Source: Sinorhizobium fredii NGR234
GTDB taxonomy: Bacteria > Pseudomonadota > Alphaproteobacteria > Rhizobiales > Rhizobiaceae
Direction of reading: 5' to 3'
DNA length: 64,000 bases
Assembly: GCF_000018545.1 (NCBI RefSeq)
Contig: NC_012587.1
Location: 2,170,001 to 2,234,000 of the forward strand
How positions within the stretch are numbered: the stretch's first letter is position 1; each line of letters opens with the position of its first letter. Under the pieces are notes generated by a model. The model was given only the letters and a program-made list of their open reading frames with translations, did no database searches and was not told where the DNA came from. Below are positions 18,940-27,383 of this stretch, piece by piece. The position numbers were made by a program, and so were the translations under genes.

Positions 18940-20304
18940 TCAATCGAGCGCCTCGATTATTTTGCCGTTCAGTTTCTGCACGTCGTAGCCGGTCCGCGAG
19001 GGCGTGAGGCCGAGCCGAACCACCGCCAGCCGCAGCGATGGAACGAGCATGATCGCCTGTCCGTCATGCCCGAGCATCCAGAAGGTATCGGACGGAAAAT
19101 TGCCCGTGCCGGCGCGCCTGCCGTTCTCTGTAAGCCAGACCTGGGCGGAGCCGTAGTCGCCGCCCGATGCGGCAGTGGGGCTTCGCATGAACTCCACAAA
19201 TCCGTCGGGCAAAAGCGCCCTTCCCTTCCAGCGGCCGTCATCCAGCAGAAACTGCGCAAAGCGCGCCCAATCCTGTGCCGTGGCGTACATGTACGAGGAA
19301 CCTACAAAGGTGCCGCTCGCGTCCGTCTCCATCACGGCGCTGGTCATGCCGAGCGGACCGAACAGCGCTTGGCGCGGATAGGCGAGCGCCGCAGCCGGCT
19401 CATCGAAAGTCCCCATCCACAGGCGCGACAGAAGGTTCGTCGTGCCGGTCGAATAGTTGAACCTGGAACCAGGTGCCGCTTCGAGCCGCTTTGCTGCGGC
19501 GAACCCGGCCATGTCGCTTTCGAGAAAGAGCATCCGCGTGACATCGGTAACGTCGCCATAATCCTCGTTGAAGGCGAGGCCGCTCTGCATCGCCAGGAGA
19601 TCGATGAGCTTGATCCGCGCCCTTTCGTCGCCACTCCATGCCGGTAAAAGGTCAGCCTTCTGCGGGTCCATGCGCCCGGCGGCGATCCGCAGGCCCACCA
19701 GCGCCGCAGTCACCGATTTCGTCATCGACCAGCCGAGCAGAGGCGTATTGCGATCGAAACCTTGGCCATAGGCTTCAGCGACCAGTTTTCCGTCCTTGAT
19801 GACGACGACTGCCCGCACACCTGGCCCGGTCAGTTCGGCATCTTCCGCCAGTTCCTGGAATGCCGGGTCGATCTCCGCCTTGCTTCCCTCGGGCCAGGCG
19901 AGGTCCGGGCTATCGGCAGAGGCCGCGACGGCCCCAGCATTGTCAACTCCCGGCGCTGCCAACGCCTGCATGGTTCCGCCAGCAGTTGCAGTGCATCCGA
20001 ATCCCGGACGATAGACAGCCCGAACCGGCGCGGCGAAGCCGAAGATTCGCGCCGTCACCGCCTGCGGATCGGGATCGAGCGACACGCTGACGAACTTCAG
20101 CAGCGGGTGACCGGGCGCCTGTACGTCCTCTGCAAGCACCGCCTGCGGGTCGCGCCCCGCCAGGAAGACGTTGGAGCAAACGATCTTGGCGGCATAACCG
20201 TCCCCGACCCTGAGCAGCTCCGGCGGGAAGAAGACCAGCCAGCCTGCAACCCCCCCGACCATCGCCACGGCGAACGCACCGGTTTTGCGCAACAAACCCT
20301 TCAT
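18940..20304 (-). CDS. Serine hydrolase of the class C beta-lactamase fold
   Basis: Probable periplasmic esterase or DD-peptidase-like enzyme. An N-terminal hydrophobic anchor (residues ~10-30) precedes a non-catalytic region. The beta-lactamase-type domain begins near residue 140. The nucleophile motif is SMTK (GWSMTKSVTA). A second motif reads YSTG, where class C enzymes have YxN, and the third conserved block is represented by HDGQ near the C-terminus. The substituted second motif makes true beta-lactamase activity unlikely. 454 residues, monocistronic, convergent with the upstream lytic transglycosylase. Confidence 0.8.
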   Translation of the reverse strand: MKGLLRKTGAFAVAMVGGVAGWLVFFPPELLRVGDGYAAKIVCSNVFLAGRDPQAVLAEDVQAPGHPLLKFVSVSLDPDPQAVTARIFGFAAPVRAVYRPGFGCTATAGGTMQALAAPGVDNAGAVAASADSPDLAWPEGSKAEIDPAFQELAEDAELTGPGVRAVVVIKDGKLVAEAYGQGFDRNTPLLGWSMTKSVTAALVGLRIAAGRMDPQKADLLPAWSGDERARIKLIDLLAMQSGLAFNEDYGDVTDVTRMLFLESDMAGFAAAKRLEAAPGSRFNYSTGTTNLLSRLWMGTFDEPAAALAYPRQALFGPLGMTSAVMETDASGTFVGSSYMYATAQDWARFAQFLLDDGRWKGRALLPDGFVEFMRSPTAASGGDYGSAQVWLTENGRRAGTGNFPSDTFWMLGHDGQAIMLVPSLRLAVVRLGLTPSRTGYDVQKLNGKIIEALD

Positions 20305-20367
20305 AGCCGCCTCCCGTCGACGACAGGAAAACAGGTTTCCAGAGAAAGGAAAAGCCTCTTCGGTGCT

Positions 20368-20471
20368 TACTGCATGTCTCCTTAAATCGACCTCGACTTA
20401 AGGACAAAGACATGCAGCAATTCAAAGTGCTACAGCGACCTTTGCGCGCCTGATAAGGCGCGGCGCTGTAG
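20368..20471 (-). repeat. RIME1-type intergenic palindromic element, copy 3
   Basis: Reverse-oriented copy of the two-palindrome element. Read on the minus strand it has TACAGCGCCGCGCC, the TTATC loop of the first palindrome, then the CTTTGAATTGCTGCATGTC link and the second palindrome. It separates the serine hydrolase start from the btaA promoter region and ends 17 bases before a possible Pho box. Confidence 0.83.
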
Positions 20472-20487
20472 GAAGCCTGTGGGGAAG

Positions 20488-20505
20488 CCGTCATCAAAGT
20501 GTAGC
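20488..20505 (+). promoter_or_regulatory. Possible Pho box upstream of btaA
   Basis: CCGTCATCAAAGTGTAGC matches the rhizobial Pho box pattern CTGTCAT-N4-CTGTCAT at 6 of 7 positions in the left half but only about 3 of 7 in the right half. btaAB is known to be induced by PhoB under phosphate limitation in S. meliloti, so a box is expected here. The right half is weak, so this is tentative. Confidence 0.4.
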
Positions 20506-20551
20506 CGAGTCACTCTAGAAGCGCCTCAGTTTCAACTGGATGGCAGGACAG

Positions 20552-21802
20552 ATGACCGAACTCGCCCCCGATGCCGGCTTTGGCGGAAAGAACGCGAAGC
20601 TGAAGAGCGCGCTCCTCCAACACAAGGCTCTGTCCTTTGCCGGGCTGTCGGAGCGCCTGTTCGGACTGCTCTTCTCCGGGCTCGTCTACCCTCAGATCTG
20701 GGAAGATCCGATCGTCGACATGGCGGCGATGCAAATCGAGCCCGGCCATCGGATCGTGACGATCGGCTCGGGTGGCTGCAACATGCTGACCTATCTCTCC
20801 GCCGGACCGGCGCGCATCGACGTTGTCGATCTCAACCCCCACCACATCGCCTTGAACCGGCTGAAACTCGCCGCCTTCCGTCACCTGCCAAGCCACAAGG
20901 ATGTCGTACGGTTTCTTGGCAGCACCGGTACGCGCTCGAACGCTCAGGCATTCGATCTCTTCCTCGCGCCCACGCTCGACGCCGGCACGCGCACCTACTG
21001 GAACGGCCGCGACCTTATGGGCCGACGCCGCATCGGCGTCCTTGGCCGCAACATCTATCGTACGGGTCTTCTCGGCCGCTTCATCGCTGCCAGCCATGTT
21101 CTGGCGCGGCTTCACGGCGTCAACCCGGCCGATTTCGTGCAGGCGCGCTCGATGCGCGAACAGCGGCAGTTCTTCGACGACAAGCTCGCGCCGCTCTTCG
21201 ACCGGCCTGTCATCCGCTGGATCACCGGCCGCAAGAGCTCGCTCTTCGGCCTCGGCATTCCGCCGCAGCAATTCGACGAGCTCGCCAGCCTGAGCGAGGA
21301 ACGGTCGCTCGCCGCGGTGTTGCGCCACCGCCTCGAAAAGCTCACCTGCCATTTTCCGCTGCGCGAAAACTACTTCGCCTGGCAGGCTTTTGGCCGGCGC
21401 TATCCGCTGCCGCACGAGGGCGACTTGCCGCCCTACCTGCAGGCATCGAACTACGAGGCGATCCGCAATCACGCCGATCGCGTCGCCGTCCATCACGAAA
21501 GCTTCACGGATTTGCTCGGCCGCAAGCCGGCATCTTCGGTCGACCGCTACGTGCTCCTCGATGCACAGGACTGGATGAGCGACCGCCAGTTGTACGATCT
21601 CTGGAGCGAGGTCACCCGCACCGCCGCGCCGGGCGCGGTGGTGATCTTCCGCACGGCGGCAGAAGCGAGCATTCTGCCCGGGCGACTTTCTTCGGCACTC
21701 ATTGACCAATGGCACTATGACGCCGAGACCTCGTCGAAGCTCGGCATCGAGGATCGGTCGGCGATCTATGGCGGCTTCCACGTCTACCGGAAGAAAGCAT
21801 GA
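20552..21802 (+). CDS. btaA: SAM:diacylglycerol 3-amino-3-carboxypropyltransferase BtaA
   Basis: First enzyme of betaine lipid (DGTS) synthesis: it moves the aminocarboxypropyl group of SAM onto diacylglycerol, giving diacylglyceryl homoserine. Betaine lipids replace phospholipids when phosphate is scarce. The 416-residue protein contains YPQIWEDPIVD and a SAM-binding segment TIGSGGCNMLTYLS. The second in-frame Met is chosen because AGGACAG precedes it at a proper distance; an ATG four codons upstream is the alternative. The stop overlaps btaB by four bases (ATGA). Confidence 0.93.
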   Translation: MTELAPDAGFGGKNAKLKSALLQHKALSFAGLSERLFGLLFSGLVYPQIWEDPIVDMAAMQIEPGHRIVTIGSGGCNMLTYLSAGPARIDVVDLNPHHIALNRLKLAAFRHLPSHKDVVRFLGSTGTRSNAQAFDLFLAPTLDAGTRTYWNGRDLMGRRRIGVLGRNIYRTGLLGRFIAASHVLARLHGVNPADFVQARSMREQRQFFDDKLAPLFDRPVIRWITGRKSSLFGLGIPPQQFDELASLSEERSLAAVLRHRLEKLTCHFPLRENYFAWQAFGRRYPLPHEGDLPPYLQASNYEAIRNHADRVAVHHESFTDLLGRKPASSVDRYVLLDAQDWMSDRQLYDLWSEVTRTAAPGAVVIFRTAAEASILPGRLSSALIDQWHYDAETSSKLGIEDRSAIYGGFHVYRKKA

Positions 21803-22476
21803 GCGCGGCGCAGTCCGCAGGCAATAGCCACGCCAAACTCATGGACCGGATGTATCGCTACCAGCGATACATCTACGATTTTACCAGGAAGTACTATCTG
21901 TTCGGGCGCGATACACTGATCCGCGAGCTGAGCGTTCCATCCGGCGGTTCCGTGCTCGAAGTCGGCTGCGGCACGGGGCGCAACCTGGCGATGATCGGCG
22001 ACAGTTACCCCGACGCCCGCCTTTTCGGTCTCGACATCTCGGCCGAGATGCTGGCCACCGCCAAGTCGAAACTCCGGCGCCAGGGTCGCGCGGATGCAAA
22101 TCTGCGCATCGCCGACGCCACGAACTTTACGGCCGCATCCTTCGGCGAAAATGGCTTCGACCGCATCGTCATCTCCTATGCGCTGTCGATGATTCCTGAT
22201 TGGGAGAAGGCGATCGCCGCGGCGATCGCCGCGCTCAACCCGGGCGGCTCGCTCCACATCGCGGACTTCGGCCAGCAGGAGGGATGGCCGGGCGGCTTCC
22301 GCCGCCTCCTCCAGACTTGGCTGAAGCGCTTTCACGTCACGCCGCGCGAATCGCTGTTCGACGTCATGCGTTCCAAGGCAGACCGCGACGGCGCCGCACT
22401 GGAGCTCAAGTCGATCGGCAGGGGCTATGCATGGATCGCCGTATACCATCGAGCGGCAATTGACCGGGTGCCGTGA
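21799..22476 (+). CDS. btaB: Diacylglyceryl-homoserine N-methyltransferase BtaB
   Basis: Second enzyme of betaine lipid synthesis: it trimethylates the homoserine amino group of BtaA's product to give DGTS. The 225-residue class I methyltransferase has the SAM motif VLEVGCGTGRN at about residue 55, LFGLDISAEML (motif II) and a later DRIVISYALSMIPDW. The four-base overlap with btaA and the lack of any gap show a two-gene operon. Confidence 0.93.
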   Translation: MSAAQSAGNSHAKLMDRMYRYQRYIYDFTRKYYLFGRDTLIRELSVPSGGSVLEVGCGTGRNLAMIGDSYPDARLFGLDISAEMLATAKSKLRRQGRADANLRIADATNFTAASFGENGFDRIVISYALSMIPDWEKAIAAAIAALNPGGSLHIADFGQQEGWPGGFRRLLQTWLKRFHVTPRESLFDVMRSKADRDGAALELKSIGRGYAWIAVYHRAAIDRVP

Positions 22477-22630
22477 TCCGCAAACACGGCGCCGATGCAA
22501 TTGCCGCTTGAGCTAACTCAATTTTTACGATGATATGGTGAAAAGGAGGTAACGCCTCCCTGGGGGACATCACCGTCATGGAAACCATCGCGTGAGGCAG
22601 GATCGTCGTTCGTCTTGTAACGGAACCCTC

Positions 22631-23410
22631 ATGCGCCGGCTTCTCCTGGCTTTGCTGCCCATCGCCACCATCCTCTCCGCCTGCACGTCGACCGACTACG
22701 ACCTCGTGCGGACCGCCTCCATACCGCCGCGCTTCCAGGACACCGACCCGCAGGATTTCGGCGGTCGGACGCCACATCATCACAGCATCCACGGCATCGA
22801 CGTTTCCAAATGGAACGGCGACATCGACTGGATGAAGGTGAAGAACTCCGGCGTGTCCTTCGCCTTCATCAAGGCCACCGAAGGCAAGGACCGGATCGAT
22901 GCGCGCTTCCAGGACTATTGGCCGCGGGCGCGCGCCGCCGGGCTCGCCTACGCCCCCTACCACTTCTATTATTTCTGCTCGAGCGCGGACGCTCAGGCCG
23001 ACTGGTTCATCGCCAATGTGCCGAAGAGCGCCGTCTATCTGCCGCCCGTTCTCGACGTCGAGTGGAACGGCGAATCGAAGACCTGCCGTTACCGCCCGTC
23101 GCCGGAGACCGTGCGCTTCGAGATGAAGCGCTTCATGGACCGCCTGGAAGCGCATTACGGCAAGCGGCCGATCATCTACACGTCGGTCGATTTCCATCGC
23201 GACAACCTGGTCGGCGCCTTCAACGACTATCATTTCTGGGTCCGTTCCGTCGCCAAGCATCCGAAGGACATCTACGTCGACCGGCGCTGGGCGTTTTGGC
23301 AATACACCAGCACCGGCGTCATTCCTGGCATCGAAGGCCATACCGACATCAACGCCTTCGCCGGCTCCGCCAAGAATTGGAAGAAATGGGTGGCCGCCGT
23401 TTCGCAATAG
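22631..23410 (+). CDS. GH25 family lysozyme-like lipoprotein
   Basis: Predicted N-acetylmuramidase. The start at MRRLLLALLP is chosen because it gives a clean lipoprotein signal with lipobox LSAC (Cys18). The GH25 barrel begins HGIDVSKWNGDIDW with the conserved Asp, continues with FAFIKATEG, and has the acidic pair in PPVLDVEWNG. It ends with RWAFWQYTSTG, the common GH25 C-terminal block. 259 residues. It adds to the unusual number of peptidoglycan-acting genes between 13 and 38 kb. Confidence 0.88.
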   Translation: MRRLLLALLPIATILSACTSTDYDLVRTASIPPRFQDTDPQDFGGRTPHHHSIHGIDVSKWNGDIDWMKVKNSGVSFAFIKATEGKDRIDARFQDYWPRARAAGLAYAPYHFYYFCSSADAQADWFIANVPKSAVYLPPVLDVEWNGESKTCRYRPSPETVRFEMKRFMDRLEAHYGKRPIIYTSVDFHRDNLVGAFNDYHFWVRSVAKHPKDIYVDRRWAFWQYTSTGVIPGIEGHTDINAFAGSAKNWKKWVAAVSQ

Positions 23411-23553
23411 GCGGGAGTTGCTGCGCGCATTGAAGCCGTGGCCGCCGTTTTCTTCATTCGGTCATAATGCTCTGAGAAAGCACCGGCATATTGACCTGCG
23501 ATCTATCGCAGCCCGACGGCTACGCCAGGCCGCTCGGGCCATGGAAAGGAATT

Positions 23554-24774
23554 ATGATGACTGGCAAGGCCCGCAACGCCCTTCTCACACTCGGCCTGCT
23601 CGCCCTCTCCAGCACGTCGGTGCTGGCGCAGACGCAGCCTCAACCGCAGACCCCGCCAGTTGCCTGCGGCGGCGACCTTGCGACCTTCCTGGAAGGCGTC
23701 AAGACCGAGGCGGTCGGCAAGGGCATTCCCGCCGATGTCGCGGACCGGGCGCTTGCCGGTGCTGCCCTAGACCAGAAGGTACTGAGCCGCGACCGCGCCC
23801 AGGGCGTCTTCAAGCAGACCTTCACCGAATTCTCGAAGCGCACCGTCAGCAAGGGGCGGCTCGACATCGGTGCCCAGAAGATGAAGGAGTATGCCGACGT
23901 CTTCGCCCGCGCCGAGGGCGAGTTCGGCGTGCCGGCGCCGGTGATCACGGCTTTCTGGGCCATGGAAACGGATTTCGGCGCCGTGCAGGGCGATTTCAAC
24001 ACCCGCAACGCGCTGGTGACGCTGGCGCATGACTGCCGCCGGCCGGAAATGTTCCGGCCGCAGCTGCTTTCGGCCATCGAGATGGTTCAGCACGGCGACC
24101 TCGACCCGGCGGCAACCACCGGGGCCTGGGCCGGAGAGATCGGCCAGGTGCAGATGCTGCCGGAGGACATCATCGCCTACGGCGTCGATGGCGATGGCGA
24201 CGGCCACGTCAATCTGAAGAAGAGTTCGCCTGACGCGATCCTCACGGCGGCAAAGTTCATCAAGAGCCTCGGCTTCACCGCCGGGCAGCCCTGGATCCAG
24301 GAAGTCGCTCTGCCGGATCAACTGCCGTGGGAGAAGACCGGGCTGCAGCCAGGCATGACGGCCGGCGACTGGTTCGCTCTCGGCGTCGCGCCGCGCGACG
24401 GCAACACATCGCACGGCGCACTTGAAGCTTCGCTTGTGCTTCCGCAGGGACGCAAGGGCGTCGCCTTTCTGACCTACCCGAATTTCAAGATCTACCTCGA
24501 GTGGAACCAGTCGTTCATCTATACGACGTCCGCCGCCTATTTCGCCACCCGCCTCGCCGGTGCCCCGCCCTACCAGGCCGGCAATCCGGAGCCCGGGCTT
24601 GGCGACACGGAGATGAAGACTCTTCAGACCAAGCTGCAGGCGCTCGGCCACGACGTCGGCAAGATCGACGGCATTCTCGGCTCGGGTACGCGCACCGCCT
24701 TGCAGAAGGAGCAGTTGAAGCTTGGCCTGCCGGCAGACGGCTGGGCGACCCCGGATCTGCTCCAGGCACTCTGA
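23554..24774 (+). CDS. MltB-type lytic murein transglycosylase with peptidoglycan-binding domain
   Basis: Soluble periplasmic lytic transglycosylase. The start is placed at tandem ATGs after an AAAGGA site. Residues ~1-25 form a signal peptide ending VLAQ. The SLT_2 domain carries FWAMETDFG (catalytic Glu), GAWAGEIGQVQMLPEDI and YGVDGDGDGHVNL, typical of the MltB family. A C-terminal PG_binding_1 module (LQTKLQALGHDVGKIDGILG) ends the 406-residue protein. Monocistronic. Confidence 0.92.
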   Translation: MMTGKARNALLTLGLLALSSTSVLAQTQPQPQTPPVACGGDLATFLEGVKTEAVGKGIPADVADRALAGAALDQKVLSRDRAQGVFKQTFTEFSKRTVSKGRLDIGAQKMKEYADVFARAEGEFGVPAPVITAFWAMETDFGAVQGDFNTRNALVTLAHDCRRPEMFRPQLLSAIEMVQHGDLDPAATTGAWAGEIGQVQMLPEDIIAYGVDGDGDGHVNLKKSSPDAILTAAKFIKSLGFTAGQPWIQEVALPDQLPWEKTGLQPGMTAGDWFALGVAPRDGNTSHGALEASLVLPQGRKGVAFLTYPNFKIYLEWNQSFIYTTSAAYFATRLAGAPPYQAGNPEPGLGDTEMKTLQTKLQALGHDVGKIDGILGSGTRTALQKEQLKLGLPADGWATPDLLQAL

Positions 24775-24912
24775 ATCGAAATCGGCACCACAGCCAATCT
24801 TGCAAGAAGCGGGTGGCAACGCCCGCTTCTTCGCATTAATGCTTGCGCAATCCTAAATTGCTGGCTTGGATAGCCCGCGCATCCAATCCGGCTTCGATCG
24901 CAGCAGGCCCAA

Positions 24913-25851
24913 ATGCTTTCATCCGCCAGAACCGCCACCACCCACATGACCCTGCGCCTTTGGCTGCTGCTGATGCTGCTCGGCCTGATATGGGGCGGTT
25001 CCTTCTTTTTCGCCCGCGTCGCGGTCGCCCATGTTCCGCCTTTTACGCTTGTTCTGCTCCGTCTGGGGCTCGCCGCAATCGCCCTGCATCTTTACCTGCG
25101 CGGCAACCACGGTCTCTATCCGGCCCTCGCCGCGCGTTGGCGCGAGTTTTTGGTCATGGGCCTCATCAACAACGCCATTCCGCACGCTTTCATCTTTCTC
25201 GGCCAGACCCATATCGGCGCCGGGCTTGCCGCCATCCTGAACGCGACGACGCCGGTCTGGACTGTGCTTATCGCCAACGTCGCGACGGAAGACGAAAGAC
25301 TGACCGCTGCCAAGCTCAGCGGCTGCCTGCTCGGGCTCGCCGGCACGGTGGCACTCATCGGGCCGAGCGCGCTAGCCGGCATTTTTGGGGCTGCGGGCGA
25401 CGTACCGCTCTGGGCGCTCGTGCTGCCGGTTCTGGCGGCCGTGAGCTACGGCTTGTCCGCTACCTACGGCAAGCGCTTCCGCGGACTGGCACCGCCAGTG
25501 ACCGCCGCCGGACAGCTGACTGCATCGACAATCGTCATGCTGCCAGTGGCGGCCTTCGTAGACATGCCCTGGACCCTGCCGATGCCGCCCCTCTCCGCAA
25601 TGCTGGCGATCCTCGGACTGGCGCTCGTCTCCACCGCCTATGCCTATATTCTCTTCTTCCGCATCATGGCGGAGGCCGGCGCCACCAACACCTCGCTCGT
25701 CACGCTTCTCGTGCCGCCAAGCGCCATCCTTCTCGGCTATCTCTTCCTCGGCGAGACGCTGCAGGCAGCAGACATTGCCGGAATGGCGCTGATCGCCGCG
25801 GGGCTCGCCGTTCTCGACGGGCGCATTCTACGATCGCGATCGTCGACCTGA
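24913..25851 (+). CDS. EamA/DMT-family transporter
   Basis: Drug/metabolite transporter superfamily exporter with ten predicted membrane helices in two EamA repeats. The first includes LLGLIWGGSFFFARVAV; the second begins around PLWALVLPVLAAVSYGLSATYGKR. The C-terminal half has the family-typical LVPPSAILLGYLFLGE. 312 residues; a Met 11 codons in is an alternative start. Substrate cannot be told. It stands alone upstream of a long intergenic region. Confidence 0.87.
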   Translation: MLSSARTATTHMTLRLWLLLMLLGLIWGGSFFFARVAVAHVPPFTLVLLRLGLAAIALHLYLRGNHGLYPALAARWREFLVMGLINNAIPHAFIFLGQTHIGAGLAAILNATTPVWTVLIANVATEDERLTAAKLSGCLLGLAGTVALIGPSALAGIFGAAGDVPLWALVLPVLAAVSYGLSATYGKRFRGLAPPVTAAGQLTASTIVMLPVAAFVDMPWTLPMPPLSAMLAILGLALVSTAYAYILFFRIMAEAGATNTSLVTLLVPPSAILLGYLFLGETLQAADIAGMALIAAGLAVLDGRILRSRSST

Positions 25852-26042
25852 CAGCGAATCGAAAGAACAGCCTGCATGACTTTGAGTCGCCTCACAGACC
25901 GTTACAGGCGTTTACATTAACCTCGCGGAAGCAATTGTGAAAAAAATGTGGCAACCTGAATCTCGCAGGCAATTCAAATATTTATGGCTGTGAATATCCG
26001 ATCCGGGCAACGCGGTTTTCGCGCTGCAGCACAAGATTCGCT
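25852..26042. other. Intergenic stretch upstream of the microprotein gene
   Basis: About 190 bases after the EamA transporter with no credible gene. It is AT-richer than its surroundings, with an A-run around 25938-25945. The whole gene-poor interval from 25852 to 26448 otherwise contains only the microprotein with its promoter, a RIME element and the metF terminator. Confidence 0.5.
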
Positions 26043-26071
26043 TTGACGCGCCGTTTTTTAGCCCTATGTTT
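26043..26071 (+). promoter_or_regulatory. Putative promoter of the 25-residue microprotein
   Basis: TTGACG (26043-26048) is followed after 16 bases by TATGTT (26065-26070), a reasonable housekeeping-sigma promoter about 50 bases ahead of the small gene. The -35 also forms the left arm of an inverted repeat TTGACGCG/CGCGTCAA (26043-26050 and 26074-26081), so a regulator site or leader hairpin is possible. Confidence 0.4.
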
Positions 26072-26096
26072 TACGCGTCAACGCAGGGAGGATCCT

Positions 26097-26174
26097 ATGG
26101 GACTTACACATTCGTTGAATGTCCTCATGATCAGTGCAGCGTTCGCATTCGTGGCCATCATGCTCTTCGTCTGA
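26097..26174 (+). CDS. 25-residue single-helix membrane microprotein
   Basis: A very short frame that encodes MGLTHSLNVLMISAAFAFV and then AIMLFV before TGA. A strong ribosome-binding site (GGGAGG, five to ten bases upstream) and a plausible promoter precede it. From about residue 9 to the end it is hydrophobic, long enough for one membrane helix. It has no recognised family. The combination of promoter, ideal RBS and a clean transmembrane sequence in a gene-poor interval argues that it is translated. Not seen in standard gene calls because of its size. Confidence 0.6.
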   Translation: MGLTHSLNVLMISAAFAFVAIMLFV

Positions 26175-26256
26175 CGAAAGGCCGCTGAAGTCCAGGCCGG
26201 GGACTTAAAATCCGGAAAGTCTAATTCGCAGCAGAACAGGTTAAGACAGGCCGCTC

Positions 26257-26362
26257 CTACAGCGCCGCGCGCCTTATCAGGCGCGCAAAAGTCGTTGTAG
26301 CACTTTGAATTGCTGCATGTCTTTGTCCCTAAATCGAGGTCGATTTACGGAGACATGCGGTA
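26257..26362 (+). repeat. RIME1-type intergenic palindromic element, copy 4
   Basis: Fourth full copy of the two-palindrome element. First palindrome arms are GCGCGCCT/AGGCGCGC around a TATC loop. Second palindrome outer arms are CTGCATGTC/GACATGCGG with one mismatch. It lies between the microprotein gene and the metF terminator. Confidence 0.85.
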
Positions 26363-26390
26363 GAGCACACGCTCTTGAACTGCGACATCA

Positions 26391-26428
26391 GAAAAGCCCA
26401 TGAACGACGACCCGTTCATGGGCTTTTC
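26391..26428 (-). terminator. Intrinsic terminator of the metF operon
   Basis: A perfect 16-base-pair stem (26391-26406 with 26413-26428) with a 6-base loop, ending on the minus strand in GGGCTTTTC. It lies 20 bases beyond the metF stop codon. The plus-strand side also reads into CTTTTCGC, so it may work in both directions. Confidence 0.8.
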
Positions 26429-26448
26429 GCTTCTCTTGGATCTGATGT

Positions 26449-27381
26449 TTAAGCCGTGGCTACCGCCCGATAGGACGGTGCGGCCGTACGGTTGGCCGGT
26501 CGGCGCGCATAGCCGACCAGGTCGCAGACAGCGGCGATGAGCGGCGAGCGGTTCATCGTATAGAGATGAAAGTCACGAACGCCCCGACGCGCCAGATCGA
26601 CGATCTGTTCGGCAGCGATATGGCTTGCTTCCTTGAAGCGCTCTTCCGGCTGGTCGTCGAGGTGAGCCAATCGCGAGATAATCGCCTCCGGCACCTTTGA
26701 ACCGCAAAGCCCGGCAAATCGCACCACCTGTGCAAGATTGTTGATGGGAAGGATGCCCGGGACGATGGGGACATGAATACCGGCGCGCCGCACCCGCTCG
26801 AGATATCGCTCGAAATCGTCGTTGTCGAAGAAGAACTGGGTGATCGCGCGCGTGGCGCCGCTATCGACCTTGCGCTTCAGCATGTCGATATCGGCCGCGA
26901 CATCAGGGCTCTCCGGGTGCTTTTCCGGATAGGCGGAGACGGAAATCTCGAAATCGCCGCGGGCACGCAGTGCCTTCACGAGCGCCGCCGAACTTTCGTA
27001 GCCACCGGGAAAGGGCTGGTAGGCACTGCCGATGCCGCCCTGCGGATCACCCCTCAGTGCCACGAAATGCCGGACGCCGCAGGCGACGAACTCGTCGATC
27101 ACCGCATCGACCTCGGCCTTCGGCGCGCCGACGCAGGTCAGATGCGCCGCCGTGTTCTTCAATCCCACCTCCCCGATCATGCGCTTGACGGTCGTCAGTG
27201 ACCGCGCCTTGGTGGAGCCGCCGGCGCCATAGGTCACCGTCTGAAACGTCGGCGCGAAGATCGCGAGATCCGCCACGGTCTGGAAGAGCTGGATTTCCAT
27301 CTCTTCGTTCTTTGGCGGAAAGTATTCGAAGGAGAGTCCGAGATTGCCGCGCTCGGCGGGATAAAGCGTCCGTGCGTTCAT
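26449..27381 (-). CDS. metF: 5,10-methylenetetrahydrofolate reductase MetF
   Basis: Flavoprotein that reduces methylene-THF to methyl-THF, the methyl donor for methionine synthesis. The ATG giving MNARTLYPAERGN is chosen; it lies two bases after the regulator's stop codon with a GGGGGAA site upstream. The 310-residue barrel shows SFEYFPPKNEE at the N-terminus, TYGAGGSTK, FVALRGDPQGG and QFFFDND, all typical of MetF. Pairing with an ArsR-methyltransferase regulator fits control by the SAM/SAH cycle. Confidence 0.95.
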   Translation of the reverse strand: MNARTLYPAERGNLGLSFEYFPPKNEEMEIQLFQTVADLAIFAPTFQTVTYGAGGSTKARSLTTVKRMIGEVGLKNTAAHLTCVGAPKAEVDAVIDEFVACGVRHFVALRGDPQGGIGSAYQPFPGGYESSAALVKALRARGDFEISVSAYPEKHPESPDVAADIDMLKRKVDSGATRAITQFFFDNDDFERYLERVRRAGIHVPIVPGILPINNLAQVVRFAGLCGSKVPEAIISRLAHLDDQPEERFKEASHIAAEQIVDLARRGVRDFHLYTMNRSPLIAAVCDLVGYARRPANRTAAPSYRAVATA

Positions 27382-27383
27382 TC

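Noticed and set aside
18940..20304. Calling the serine hydrolase an AmpC beta-lactamase
   Set aside because: The second motif is YSTG rather than YxN and the length and N-terminal anchor do not match AmpC; a general class C-fold hydrolase is the most that can be said.
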